In this document: piece by piece, positions 1-9,680 of the stretch
Numbering within the stretch: the stretch's first letter is position 1
Layout of the letters: each line of letters starts with the position of its first letter
NCBI GenBank assembly: GCA_012518555.1
Contig: JAAYRW010000013.1
Coordinates: 1 to 36,687 of the forward strand
Reading direction: 5' to 3'
From: Tissierellia bacterium
GTDB taxonomy: Bacteria > Bacillota > Clostridia > Tissierellales > Sedimentibacteraceae
DNA: 36,687 nt
Notes under the pieces: generated by a model
Told to the model about the DNA's origin: nothing
What the model saw: the letters and a program-made list of their open reading frames with translations, nothing else
Databases searched by the model: none
Translations under genes and position numbers: made by a program

Positions 1-504
1 ACTATATTAGGAGAAATTAAAAAATATTTCAGAGATAAAGGTTGGGCTGTTAAAGTTCCAAGAAAAATCCAGGAAATATCAAAAAAAGTTAATGAATATA
101 GTAATATATTGGCCAGCCAACTACATAGAGCACCTACTATTAAAGAAATTGCTGAATATGCCAACAGTACAGAAGAAGAAGTATTGGAAGCATTCGAAGC
201 CGGTAAAATGTTTAATTCTCAATCTCTCGATGAAAAATTCGATAATTCCGGTGATGACAGTGATATGTCCTTAATGGATGTACTAGGGGATGAAGACAAA
301 TATTATAGACAGATTGAAAATGAAGATTTCATTAATAAATCAATGGAAAAATTAAATGATTTAGAAAGAAATATAATTATTAAAAGATTTTATGAAAGTA
401 AAACACAAAGTGAAATAGCCAAAGAATTGAACATATCCCAGATGACGGTATCGAGAATAGAAAAAAGATCTTTGGAAAAATTAAGAATTGAATTCTACAA
501 ATAA
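1..504 (+). CDS. RNA polymerase sigma factor, SigB/SigF/SigG-like, 5'-truncated by window edge
   Basis: Frame 1 is open from base 1 (TILGEIKKYFRDKGWAVKVPRKIQEISKKV...), upstream of the tracked ATG at 109; C-terminal region 4 HTH 'LERNIIIKRFYESKTQSEIAKELNISQMTVSRIEKRSLEKLR'; stop at 502-504. Confidence 0.9.
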   Translation, partial: TILGEIKKYFRDKGWAVKVPRKIQEISKKVNEYSNILASQLHRAPTIKEIAEYANSTEEEVLEAFEAGKMFNSQSLDEKFDNSGDDSDMSLMDVLGDEDKYYRQIENEDFINKSMEKLNDLERNIIIKRFYESKTQSEIAKELNISQMTVSRIEKRSLEKLRIEFYK

Positions 505-522
505 TGAAAAGAGGAGGCGATT

Positions 523-3306
523 ATGAAAAATAAAGGCAAATTCTTTGTCATGGGTATGGTAGCAATTATATTTATTGCATTAAACTCTTTTGGCAGTTTA
601 GTAAGATTTGCAACTAACTATTTATGGTTTAAAGAAGTCGGTTATACGAAAACCTTTTTTACAAAAATTAAGGCACAAATAACCATAGGTATTCCTATCT
701 TTATAGTTTTAGCTATCTTAATTTATATATTTATTAGAAAACTAAAAAAGAAATACGATGCAGAATCAGAAATAATAGATGTATCTTTTAACAAAAAGAT
801 AAATTTATATATTAAATTAATATCTATAGTACTTAGTTTCATAATAACAAGCAATATAGTATCTACTATGTGGTTTGAAATTCTTCAATATATTAAGGGT
901 GGAAGTTTTAATATAAGAGATCCAATTTTTAATAATGATATAAGCTTTTATGTTTTTAAGTTACCGCTTATTAATACAGCAGTAAATTCAATTATATCTT
1001 TGCTCTTCCTCCTTGTAGTAGTAACCGTGGTGTTTTATGGATATCTTGCTATTAGAGATAGTTTAAAAAATATTTCTCAACAATTTGAAAATGTTCAACA
1101 ATTTCCTCGCCAACAGATAGATTTAAGCAAGGTCTTAAATAAGAAATTTGCTGAAAAAATTATAAAGCAACTTTCAATAATAGGTTTTTTTATATTTGTA
1201 TTTTTAGGTATTAGAAATGCATTAAGATGTTATGAATTGCTGTATTCACAGTTAGGAAGAGTATTTGGAGCAGGATATACAGACATTAATATAACTTTAA
1301 ATTTATACAGAATATTAGCTGTAGGATGTATAGTTGCAGCTATAACATTTTTTGTTGGTTCAAGAAAAAGAAATTTAAAGCTTTCATTGTCAGTTCCTGC
1401 CATTCTTATATTTATTTCAATTATAGGAACGGTAATAGCCGGTGGAATAGAGAAATTTGTTGTAGAGCCGGATCAATTATCTAAAGAAACTAAGTACATG
1501 GAGTATAGTATAAAACATACTCAGAATGCTTATAAATTAGATAATGTAAGAACTATAGAATTTCCTGCAAATGAAAATTTAACAATTGAAGATATAAAAA
1601 ATAATCCTGAAGTAATAGAAAATGTAAGAATAAACGATCAAGAGCCATTAATTCAAGTTTATAATCAATTACAAGGAATAAGACCCTACTATGTATTTAA
1701 TGATGTAGATGTAGACAGATATATAATTGATGGTGTATATAGGCAAGTTTTCCTTTCTGCAAGAGAACTTGATCAAGGAAGGTTAAATGAACAAGCTAGA
1801 ACTTGGGTTAATCAATATTTAAAATATACTCACGGTTATGGTATAGCCGTATCTACAGTAAATAATGTTACACCTCAGGGACAGCCGGAAATTTTCGTTA
1901 GAAACATTCCCCCTACCACAGAGACAGATTTTGTAATTGCTAGACCGGAAATATATTTTGGTGAAAGAACTAATAACTATGTAATTATAAATACTGATGA
2001 AAAAGAATTCGACTATCCTTCAGGAGCCGATAATGTTGAAACTACTTACCAAGGTAAAGCAGGAATTAATCTTTCTTTTTTGAACAGACTATTGTTCAGT
2101 ATTAGAGAAGGTAGCTATAGAATTATGATTTCTAACAACATAGACAGTAGTTCAAGGATATTGATTAATAGAAATATAATTCAAAGAGTACAGGAAATAG
2201 CCCCCTTTATTTACTACGATCCTGATCCCTACATAGTTGTAAATCAAGATGATGGAAAAATGTATTGGATTATAGAAGGATTTACTGTAAGCGATAGATA
2301 TCCTTATTCACAGCCTACAGATTTATTTATACAAGGATGGGATGTAAATTATATTAGGAATTCCGTAAAAGTAGTTATAGATGCATATAATGGAACAGTA
2401 GATTTTTATATAGCAGATGAAGAAGATCCTATAATTAATGCTTATGATAAAATTTTTACTGACTTATTAAAGCCCATCAGTCAAATGCCGGAAGGAATTA
2501 GAAGGCACGTAAGATATTCACAAGAATTCTTCGATATACAGACAGATATGTATAGATTGTATCATATTACGAATCCTACAGTTTTCTTTGGAAGAGAAGA
2601 CTACTGGGATGTGGCCAAAGAAAAATATATGAATCAAGGAGAGGAACCTGCCGGCTCAAGTTATTTAATGTTTAAATTACCTGAAGAAGAAAATGTAGAA
2701 TTTTTATTAACTACCCAATATACACCTCAAAATAAGGATAATATGATATCATTATTTGTAGCCCGGAACGATGGTGAAAACTATGGAGAACTGGTACTTT
2801 ATGAATTACCTAAAACTAAAACTATACCAGGACCAAGTATGATAGAAACCAAAATAGACCAAGATACAAATATATCTTCTCAACTTACCTTGTGGAGTCA
2901 AATGGGTTCAACTGTATTAAGAGGAAATACAGTAATTATTCCTATAGAAGAGTCTCTACTCTATGTAGAACCTATATATTTGAAATCAGATACAGATAGT
3001 AACTTCCCAGAAATGAAGATGGTAGTTTTATCATACGGTGATAGAATATTAATGGAACCTACATTAGATAGAGCTATAGAAAAACTTTTCGGTGTATCTG
3101 AACAAAGGCCCCAAAGGCCAGAAAGACCGGATCAAGGGGAAACAGATTATACAGATGTGGATATAACAGGCTTAATAAATAGCGCAAACCAAGTATTCAA
3201 CGATGCTAATGAAGCTTCCAAAGAAGGAAATTGGGCAGAGTACGGTAGGAAACTTGAAGAATTAGAAAGAATATTAAATCAATTAAACCAATTAATAAAT
3301 GAATAA
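523..3306 (+). CDS. UPF0182 family large membrane protein
   Basis: 927 aa; N-terminal TM helices; 'IRDPIFNNDISFYVFKLPL' and 'GYGIAVSTVNNVTPQGQPEIFVRNIPP' typical of UPF0182; RBS 'gaggagg' just upstream. Confidence 0.88.
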   Translation: MKNKGKFFVMGMVAIIFIALNSFGSLVRFATNYLWFKEVGYTKTFFTKIKAQITIGIPIFIVLAILIYIFIRKLKKKYDAESEIIDVSFNKKINLYIKLISIVLSFIITSNIVSTMWFEILQYIKGGSFNIRDPIFNNDISFYVFKLPLINTAVNSIISLLFLLVVVTVVFYGYLAIRDSLKNISQQFENVQQFPRQQIDLSKVLNKKFAEKIIKQLSIIGFFIFVFLGIRNALRCYELLYSQLGRVFGAGYTDINITLNLYRILAVGCIVAAITFFVGSRKRNLKLSLSVPAILIFISIIGTVIAGGIEKFVVEPDQLSKETKYMEYSIKHTQNAYKLDNVRTIEFPANENLTIEDIKNNPEVIENVRINDQEPLIQVYNQLQGIRPYYVFNDVDVDRYIIDGVYRQVFLSARELDQGRLNEQARTWVNQYLKYTHGYGIAVSTVNNVTPQGQPEIFVRNIPPTTETDFVIARPEIYFGERTNNYVIINTDEKEFDYPSGADNVETTYQGKAGINLSFLNRLLFSIREGSYRIMISNNIDSSSRILINRNIIQRVQEIAPFIYYDPDPYIVVNQDDGKMYWIIEGFTVSDRYPYSQPTDLFIQGWDVNYIRNSVKVVIDAYNGTVDFYIADEEDPIINAYDKIFTDLLKPISQMPEGIRRHVRYSQEFFDIQTDMYRLYHITNPTVFFGREDYWDVAKEKYMNQGEEPAGSSYLMFKLPEEENVEFLLTTQYTPQNKDNMISLFVARNDGENYGELVLYELPKTKTIPGPSMIETKIDQDTNISSQLTLWSQMGSTVLRGNTVIIPIEESLLYVEPIYLKSDTDSNFPEMKMVVLSYGDRILMEPTLDRAIEKLFGVSEQRPQRPERPDQGETDYTDVDITGLINSANQVFNDANEASKEGNWAEYGRKLEELERILNQLNQLINE

Positions 3307-3309
3307 AAT

Positions 3310-3345
3310 AAAAATATAGCCATGAAAAACCATGGCTATATTTTT
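3310..3345. terminator. Bidirectional intrinsic terminator between convergent genes
   Basis: aaaaatatagccatg-aaaaac-catggctatattttt, 15-bp perfect stem with A/T-rich ends. Confidence 0.88.
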
Positions 3346-3362
3346 ATTTTATATATTTTATT

Positions 3363-4379
3363 TTAAAGAAATTCCTTTAATCCTTTTGCTTTTTCTAAAT
3401 ATCCTACAGTAGTTTTTCCGTGGTAAAGAGAGCTAATAATAGATTCTTCAACAGCTTCCACAGCAGCTTCAAAGATTTTATCTAATTTATCATCATGGAC
3501 CATTTTAATTTCTATAATTTCTTTATTGCTATAGTGTGGAATTCGGTTGGCAGTAGAAAAAGCTATTGCTATATCACCGCTTCCATTACCTATGAAAGAA
3601 CCGGTTCTACCTAAGGAAATTGCAGAACGTTTAGCTATTCTCTTTAACTGTCTTTCATTTAGAGGAATATCTGTTCCTATAATAATTATAATTGAACCTT
3701 CATCTTTTGTAGATTTAGCCTTTATTTTTCTCCCTAAATAGTTTTCTCCAATCATTAAATTTTCAGGAGAACCATAATTAGATAATACTAAAGCCCCTAC
3801 AGTATATTCCTTACCTTCAATTTCTACTATCCTTGAAGCAGACCCTATACCGCCTTTAAGGCCGAAACAATACATTCCCGTCCCAGCACCTACGCCACCT
3901 TCTTTAAAGTCTTCAGAAGGCGAATTAAGAGCTTTAAGGACATCTTCTTCATGCACATGGAGACCACGAATATCATTTAGCTTGCCGTCATTACATTCAG
4001 TAACTAAACAATTTACCGTTCCTGTAGTAGTTCCTATATCTTGGTTTTGATTTAACATATACTTAACTAATGCAGTAGTAGCAGTTCCTACACTTAGAGT
4101 ATTAGTCATAAGGATAGGTGTTTCAATAGTTCCTAATTCTTCTACTTGTAATAAGCCTACACTTTTGCCAAAACCGTTTAAGACTGCTACACCTGCCATA
4201 ACTTTATCTTGAAAAATATTTCCATGGTGGGGAAATACTACGGTGACACCGGTATTAACATTTTCTCTTTGTATAGTAACATGACCTACCCTTACAGCAT
4301 CTATATCTGTAATAAGATTTTTCTTACCCTTTCTATATTTATTAAAAAGATTTATTCCGCTATTACTTGGTAAACCCAT
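3363..4379 (-). CDS. P1 family peptidase (DmpA/L-aminopeptidase-D-esterase type)
   Basis: 'ITDIDAVRVGHVTI...NTGVTVVFPH', 'GTATTALVKYML', 'GVGAGTGMYCFGLKGGIGSASR', 'GNGSGDIAIAFSTANRI'. Confidence 0.88.
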   Translation of the reverse strand: MGLPSNSGINLFNKYRKGKKNLITDIDAVRVGHVTIQRENVNTGVTVVFPHHGNIFQDKVMAGVAVLNGFGKSVGLLQVEELGTIETPILMTNTLSVGTATTALVKYMLNQNQDIGTTTGTVNCLVTECNDGKLNDIRGLHVHEEDVLKALNSPSEDFKEGGVGAGTGMYCFGLKGGIGSASRIVEIEGKEYTVGALVLSNYGSPENLMIGENYLGRKIKAKSTKDEGSIIIIIGTDIPLNERQLKRIAKRSAISLGRTGSFIGNGSGDIAIAFSTANRIPHYSNKEIIEIKMVHDDKLDKIFEAAVEAVEESIISSLYHGKTTVGYLEKAKGLKEFL

Positions 4380-4495
4380 GTTTTCCTCCTTTAAAAATAC
4401 ATTAACTGATTAAAGTATATCATATTTGGAATTATTTATATATAAATTCTTAATTAAAAAGATGGACAATGGTCAAGAAAAGCAAGAAAAAGATG

Positions 4496-4523
4496 TTGAA
4501 ATATGAATCTTTTTGTATATAAT
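4496..4523 (+). promoter_or_regulatory. Sigma-A-type promoter for the LrgA/CidA-like gene
   Basis: TTGAAA (4496-4501), 16-bp spacer, TATAAT (4518-4523). The tracked ATG at 4503 lies inside it, so ATG 4542 is the likelier start. Confidence 0.6.
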
Positions 4524-4541
4524 GATAGGAAGGAGATTAAG

Positions 4542-4919
4542 ATGAAAAAAATTATAAAAACATTAATTCAACTATCCATAATTCTACTTATATATTTTGT
4601 GGGAAACTTTATAAGTAGTTTAATAGAGAATATCATAGTTATTCCCGGAAATATTATAGGAATGGTATTGCTTTTCATACTATTAGCTACTGGGCTAATA
4701 AAACTTTCCATGATTGAAGAAACAGGAGACTTTATTATTAGATATATGGGATTTTTCTTTGTGCCACTTACGGTAAGTTTAGTGGAGTCCTATAATTTAA
4801 TAGAAAGCAGTATTTTTCAAATAGTAATTATTTTATTTATATCCTGTACTACTGTAATGTTTTTTTCTGCAAAAGTTACAGATTATTTAATTTCATTTAG
4901 GGAGAAAAACAATGACTAA
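4542..4919 (+). CDS. CidA/LrgA family holin-like protein
   Basis: Small 4-TM protein 'VGNFISSLIENIIVIPGNIIGMVLLFILLATGLIKLSMIEETGDFIIRYMGFFFVPLTVSLVES'; RBS aaggag before ATG 4542; followed by a CidB/LrgB gene with overlap. Confidence 0.88.
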   Translation: MKKIIKTLIQLSIILLIYFVGNFISSLIENIIVIPGNIIGMVLLFILLATGLIKLSMIEETGDFIIRYMGFFFVPLTVSLVESYNLIESSIFQIVIILFISCTTVMFFSAKVTDYLISFREKNND

Positions 4920-5589
4920 TATTATTATTTCGATTTTATTTATTTTACTTACAATAATATTGTATAAGTTCAGTATTTATATTAATAAAAAATTCAAAAA
5001 TACATTTTTAAATCCAATACTAGTTTCTGCTCTTATTATAGTTTTAATTTTAAAGATTTTTAACATACCTTATTCGGAATACTATAAGGGAGGAAAAGTA
5101 ATACTCAGTGGATTAGGACCTATAGTAGTAGTTTTAGCCATACCCCTTTATAGAAATAGATATACTATATTAAAAAATTTCATTCCCATTATAGGTGGAA
5201 TAATAGTCAGTATAATTACAACATTTGTATCTATAATACTTTTATGTAAATTATTTAAAATAGATGAAATGATTTTCCTTTCCCTATTATCAAAATCTGT
5301 TACTACTCCCGTAGCTATAGAATCAACAAAACTTTTAGGGGGAAATGAAGCTATTACTGTTGCGGCAGCAATAATTACAGGTATAATTGGAGCTGCAATT
5401 GCTCCTATAATTATGAAGTATGGCAAAATTAAAAATAATATTGCAAAAGGCATAGGTATTGGTGCATCCTCTCATGCCATAGGTACTTCTAAAGCTGTGG
5501 AAATTAACGAAGAAGTAGGAGCTGCCAGCAGTGTTGCAATTGGAGTTACAGGATTTTTAACTATAATAGCAGTTATTATTTTTTCATAG
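4912..5589 (+). CDS. CidB/LrgB family membrane protein
   Basis: 'LGPIVVVLAIPLYRNRYTILKNFIPIIGGI', 'SKSVTTPVAIESTKLLGG', 'IGIGASSHAIGTSKAVEINEEVGAASSVAIGVTGFLT'. Confidence 0.92.
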   Translation: MTNIIISILFILLTIILYKFSIYINKKFKNTFLNPILVSALIIVLILKIFNIPYSEYYKGGKVILSGLGPIVVVLAIPLYRNRYTILKNFIPIIGGIIVSIITTFVSIILLCKLFKIDEMIFLSLLSKSVTTPVAIESTKLLGGNEAITVAAAIITGIIGAAIAPIIMKYGKIKNNIAKGIGIGASSHAIGTSKAVEINEEVGAASSVAIGVTGFLTIIAVIIFS

Positions 5590-5597
5590 GAGGCAAG

Positions 5598-6113
5598 ATG
5601 AACATACATTTAACGAAAATTCAAGAAAAAGATATGGAATACATATATAAATGGTTATCAGACAGTGAGTTTTTAAAATACTATGACTACTATCCCCCAC
5701 TTCCCCAATCTAAAAAGGAAGTTGATAAAACATTTCATTATTACGAAAACAGTGGAAAGTCCATAGTATTTGCAGTTAGAAAAGAAAATAAAACTATAGG
5801 TATAGCAGGTTTTGACGATATAATTAAAGCAAATAAAGTTGCAACTTTATTTATAGGATTAGGAGACAAAAATCAAAGAGGCAAAGGTTATGGAACTGAA
5901 ACTATGAAGTTACTATTAAATTACGGATTTAATGAATTAAATCTCCATAGAATTCAACTTAATGTTTTAAGTTTTAATGAAGGAGCCATTGCCTTATACA
6001 GTAAATTAGGATTTAAAAAAGAAGGTGTATTAAGAGAGTTCGTTTTAAGAGAGGGTAAAAGATACGATTTATTTTATTATGGATTACTAAAAGAAGAGTG
6101 GCTTGAAACTTGA
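5598..6113 (+). CDS. GNAT family N-acetyltransferase (RimJ/RimL/SpeG-like)
   Basis: 'LFIGLGDKNQRGKGYGTETMKLLLNYGFNELNLHRIQLNVLSFNEGAIALYSKLGFKKEGVLRE'. Confidence 0.9.
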   Translation: MNIHLTKIQEKDMEYIYKWLSDSEFLKYYDYYPPLPQSKKEVDKTFHYYENSGKSIVFAVRKENKTIGIAGFDDIIKANKVATLFIGLGDKNQRGKGYGTETMKLLLNYGFNELNLHRIQLNVLSFNEGAIALYSKLGFKKEGVLREFVLREGKRYDLFYYGLLKEEWLET

Positions 6114-6193
6114 AACAATTTTATGAGACTATGACACTAATGATTGATTTTGCAATGTTAGTTGCAGTTATCATAAATGGGCAAAAAAAATAA
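6110..6193 (+). pseudogene. Holin-like type I toxin relic or small peptide, 27 aa, TTG start overlapping the GNAT stop
   Basis: Reads (M)KQFYETMTLMIDFAMLVAVIINGQKK*, aligning with STYEAIKLMIEFAILVLAIVDGQK at 32025; no own ATG/SD; not in the ORF track because it is short. Confidence 0.55.
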
Positions 6194-6218
6194 TTACCCT
6201 GCGACACCAGGGTAATTA
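6191..6218 (-). terminator. Intrinsic terminator for trxA (minus strand), adjoining the toxin-like ORF stop
   Basis: taattaccctg-cgacac-cagggtaatta, 11-bp perfect stem; eight A on the plus strand (6183-6190) give a T8 tract after the stem on the minus strand. Confidence 0.88.
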
Positions 6219-6224
6219 AGTTCT

Positions 6225-6554
6225 TTAAGCTATATTACTGTCAATCATATTTGCGAAAGAAGACATAGGCTTTACTCCTATTTCTTTAGAAGCAACTTTT
6301 CCTTCTTTAAAAAATATTACTGTTGGAATACTTTGTATACCATAGCGAATAGATAACTCTTGTTGATCATCAACATTTACCTTTGCTACCCTTACTTTTT
6401 CACTGTATTTGTCTGCAATTTCGTCGATTACAGGTGCAACCATTCTACAGGGAGCACACCAAGCTGCCCAAAAATCCACAAGGACATACCTGTTATTTTT
6501 AATTAGTTCATCAAACTCTTGAGTACTGTTTACATTTTTTATTTTTTTTGACAT
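6225..6554 (-). CDS. trxA: Thioredoxin
   Basis: 'VLVDFWAAWCAPCRMVAPVIDEIADKY...SIRYGIQSIPTVIFFKEG' with WCAPC active site. Confidence 0.95.
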   Translation of the reverse strand: MSKKIKNVNSTQEFDELIKNNRYVLVDFWAAWCAPCRMVAPVIDEIADKYSEKVRVAKVNVDDQQELSIRYGIQSIPTVIFFKEGKVASKEIGVKPMSSFANMIDSNIA

Positions 6555-6555
6555 C

Positions 6556-7410
6556 TTACCTCTCCTTTTTATCTATTTGTAAAGCTGCATGTTGAGCAGC
6601 AATCAAACCTTCGCTTACAGCCTTTGAAAGCTGAAGGGGTCTACCTGTAATATCACCGGCAGCATATACTCCCTCAATATTTGTTTCCATATTTTTATTT
6701 ACATCTATGAAATTTCCATTTAACTTTAAGCCTTCAATTAATGAAGTAGGTGCTATGGCATCCCTTAAAAGAAAAACTGCATTACAATTAATTTCTTCAT
6801 TACCTAAGTTAACAGCTTCAACAGAATTGCTACCTATAATTTCTGTAATGGTACCTTTAACGAAATTAATATTATTTAGATTTTCAGGTGCAGGTTTTTT
6901 AGAAACAAAAGTTACATTAACACCAATTCCTTGTAAAAAATTCGCCTCTTCCCAAGCATCATTAGATTGATCCCACACTACTACATCTTTTCCTCTGTAG
7001 AGCATTCCATCACAGGTGGCACAGTAACTTACTCCACTACCTAGTAATTTTGATTCACCAGATAATTCTTTTACATTAGATATTCCCATAGTCAATATAA
7101 CTTTTTTCGATTGTGCAATTTCACCATTTATATTCACCATGAAACTATTACCCATGGGAAGAATATTTACTACTTTACCTTCTTCTATTTTAATATTCAT
7201 AGCTTCTGCATGTTCTTTAAATTTATCCATTAGTTCTTTACCGCTTATATTGTAAAAACCTAAGTGGTTATCTACCCGTTCAGCTTTGGACAAATAATTT
7301 TCCCTATTTGAAAATATTCGTACTGTCTTTCCTCTGGCAAGAGCATTTACAGCTGCTGACAGTCCTGCAGGCCCTGCTCCCACTATAATAATATCAACTA
7401 AATTTTCCAT
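6556..7410 (-). CDS. Thioredoxin reductase-like FAD flavoprotein, possibly pyridine-nucleotide-independent (ferredoxin-linked type)
   Basis: N-terminal FAD motif 'IIIVGAGPAGLSAA', redox motif 'CATCDG', C-terminal 'GVYAAGDITGRPLQLSKAVSEG'; the second nucleotide-binding motif is replaced by 'VVVWDQSNDAWEEANFL'. ORF track start 7458; MENLVDIIIVG at 7410 is likelier. Confidence 0.82.
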   Translation of the reverse strand: MENLVDIIIVGAGPAGLSAAVNALARGKTVRIFSNRENYLSKAERVDNHLGFYNISGKELMDKFKEHAEAMNIKIEEGKVVNILPMGNSFMVNINGEIAQSKKVILTMGISNVKELSGESKLLGSGVSYCATCDGMLYRGKDVVVWDQSNDAWEEANFLQGIGVNVTFVSKKPAPENLNNINFVKGTITEIIGSNSVEAVNLGNEEINCNAVFLLRDAIAPTSLIEGLKLNGNFIDVNKNMETNIEGVYAAGDITGRPLQLSKAVSEGLIAAQHAALQIDKKER

Positions 7411-7463
7411 ATATCTTCCTATCGGCTCCTTTACAATTACAATTAATCTTTTTATCAAATTTA

Positions 7464-8237
7464 CTAAAAGGCTAAAATTCTGCTTAAGTTAGCAAAAGTT
7501 CCTGTTAAAGTCATAACACCTATAATAATTAAAATAATTCCTCCAGCCTTTATAGTATATTTTACTAAATTTCTTTTTTCTCTGAAGAAATTCAATGCTT
7601 CCGTAGTGAATAATCCTAATAGTATAAATGGTATTATAAATCCTAAAGCATAAAGTGAAACTAATAAGCTTCCTGCAAAAGTGCTAGCTGCATTAGAAGC
7701 TAAAATTAAAACAGAAGAAAGTGCAGGACCTACACAGGGAGTCCATGCAAAACTGAAAGTAAATCCCATTATATATGCAAGTATTGGATTCATTTTAGCA
7801 TTACTAATATCTAAATAAAATCTTTTTTCCATTTTAAGAAAAGAAAAATTAATTATATTAAGCTGTACTAATCCCATTATAATAATTATTATACCACCTA
7901 TTTGGCTGAATAAAACTCTATTTTTATTAAAAAACATTCCTAAGGCAGAAAAAGATAAACCTAGTAAGAAAAAAACACTAGAAACACCTAAAACAAAAAA
8001 GAAAGTGTTAAAAAGAACTTTTTTTCTTTCATAAGTAATTGTTCCATCACTACTGACTATTTTTCCATTACCTGCTAAATAACCCATGTATACAGGAATT
8101 AAGGGAAGGACACACGGAGAAAAGAAAGATAAAAAGCCTTCTATAAAAACTAATACAGAACTTACATTAGTCGCCATTACTCCCATAACTTCAGCCTCCC
8201 AAACAACATTTTTTTCAATATAGCAAAGCAATTCCAC
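7464..8237 (-). CDS. CcdA-like cytochrome c biogenesis/thiol-disulfide transmembrane transporter
   Basis: 'EGFLSFFSPCVLPLIPVYMGYLAG', 'MGFTFSFAWTPCVGPALSSVL' conserved Cys-Pro motifs; the true start is probably an internal Met (about 8177-8186). Confidence 0.9.
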   Translation of the reverse strand: MELLCYIEKNVVWEAEVMGVMATNVSSVLVFIEGFLSFFSPCVLPLIPVYMGYLAGNGKIVSSDGTITYERKKVLFNTFFFVLGVSSVFFLLGLSFSALGMFFNKNRVLFSQIGGIIIIIMGLVQLNIINFSFLKMEKRFYLDISNAKMNPILAYIMGFTFSFAWTPCVGPALSSVLILASNAASTFAGSLLVSLYALGFIIPFILLGLFTTEALNFFREKRNLVKYTIKAGGIILIIIGVMTLTGTFANLSRILAF

Positions 8238-8401
8238 TTTGTCAAGTTACTAAGTCACAATACAGAATATATAGGATGAGCTATTTGTAACGATTAATGA
8301 AGAAATAGCCTGGAAATAAATATTAATTTTTAAGTTTCAATAAAGAAAAAACTGATATACTATACTCATAGTGATAATATATATGTAAAGGAGCGTATAT
8401 T

Positions 8402-9652
8402 ATGAACGATAATGAAAGAAATATAAACAATGACTTTGACAGAGAAATTAATTCTTTTCAAGAGGAAACCCCTAGTAGAGATTATAGCGATATTAATTTT
8501 ATTATGAAACCTGAAATTAAAAAAACGAAAAAGCGTAAAAGAAAATCACTTATAGGCTATATTGCCGTAGCATTAGTAGCTGCAATAATTGGAGGTATAT
8601 CCGGAAGCTACATAGCTATAAGTAAAATAGATGAAATAACAAGAAATCAAGACAGACCCTTAGTTACGGCTCAAGACGTTAATATAAACTTAAGCGATGA
8701 CATTTACTTTGCAGCAGCTGTAGCAGAAAAGTCCCAAAAAACAGTTGTTGGAATAACTACCGACGTTGTACAGCGATATAATACATTTTGGGGACCTCAA
8801 ATGAGGCCAGCTAGAAGTATGGGTTCAGGATTTATTGTTGATTCTAGTGGATATATAGTTACGAATTCACACGTTGTAGGAGATGGTCAATACGATAGCA
8901 TTACGGTTTCCTTAATCGATGGTTCAACGGAAGTAGGAGAAGTTCTATGGTATGATAGTACATTAGATTTAGCAGTAGTAAAAATAAACAGAACAGGACT
9001 TCCTGTAGCTGAATTGGGGGACTCCGACAAATTAATGGTAGGAGAACCGGCAGTAGCAATAGGAAATCCAATGACCTTAGATCTTGAGCGTACCGTTACT
9101 CAAGGTATAATAAGTGGTCTTAACAGAACTATTCAATTTGATAATGGAACAGTAATCGAACCTCTTATACAAACAGATGCTTCTATAAATTCAGGAAACA
9201 GTGGCGGACCCTTATTTAATGCCAAAGGCCAAGTAATAGGAATAAATACGGCTAAAATAAATTCTGCTGAAGGATTAGGTTTTTCAATACCTATTAATAC
9301 TGCTAAACCAATAATAGAACAAGTAATTAGAGACGGTACTTTTAAAACTGTATACGTAGGTATAAGGGGTATGGATGTTGAAACATTTAAAATGGTTTAT
9401 GGAGTAGATTTAACTGCAGAATATGGAGTAGTTATAATTGAAACTGTAAAGAATTCACCGGCTACCGAGGCAGGATTACAACCAAACGATATAATAATTG
9501 CAATTGACGGCAAAAAGATAGAAAACATGCCTGATGTCCAAAGAAAATTATATGAATATAAAGAAAATGACAAATCCCAATTTACTATATTAAGAAACGG
9601 CCAAGAAATGAATATTACACTAACATTAAAAATACAACCAGCAGAGTTTTAA
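8402..9652 (+). CDS. HtrA/DegP-like membrane-anchored trypsin-like serine protease with PDZ domain
   Basis: TM anchor near N-terminus; triad contexts 'VTNSHVVGDG', 'DLAVVKI', 'INSGNSGGPLFN'; C-terminal PDZ 'NSPATEAGLQPNDIIIAIDGKKI'. Confidence 0.95.
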   Translation: MNDNERNINNDFDREINSFQEETPSRDYSDINFIMKPEIKKTKKRKRKSLIGYIAVALVAAIIGGISGSYIAISKIDEITRNQDRPLVTAQDVNINLSDDIYFAAAVAEKSQKTVVGITTDVVQRYNTFWGPQMRPARSMGSGFIVDSSGYIVTNSHVVGDGQYDSITVSLIDGSTEVGEVLWYDSTLDLAVVKINRTGLPVAELGDSDKLMVGEPAVAIGNPMTLDLERTVTQGIISGLNRTIQFDNGTVIEPLIQTDASINSGNSGGPLFNAKGQVIGINTAKINSAEGLGFSIPINTAKPIIEQVIRDGTFKTVYVGIRGMDVETFKMVYGVDLTAEYGVVIIETVKNSPATEAGLQPNDIIIAIDGKKIENMPDVQRKLYEYKENDKSQFTILRNGQEMNITLTLKIQPAEF

Positions 9653-9680
9653 AGATGCCCTAACACCATTTCAAATAGGT

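Noticed and set aside
92-274. 60-aa ORF in +2 frame at window start
   Set aside because: Overlaps the recognisable sigma-factor frame, which is open from base 1; no coding features.
5148-5453. Minus-strand hydrophobic ORF opposite the CidB/LrgB gene
   Set aside because: Hydrophobicity mirrors the AT-rich membrane-protein codons on the opposite strand.
8350-8400. Riboswitch or T-box leader upstream of htrA or elsewhere (e.g. lysine riboswitch near kam genes)
   Set aside because: No recognisable conserved riboswitch core or T-box sequence found by eye in the intergenic regions.
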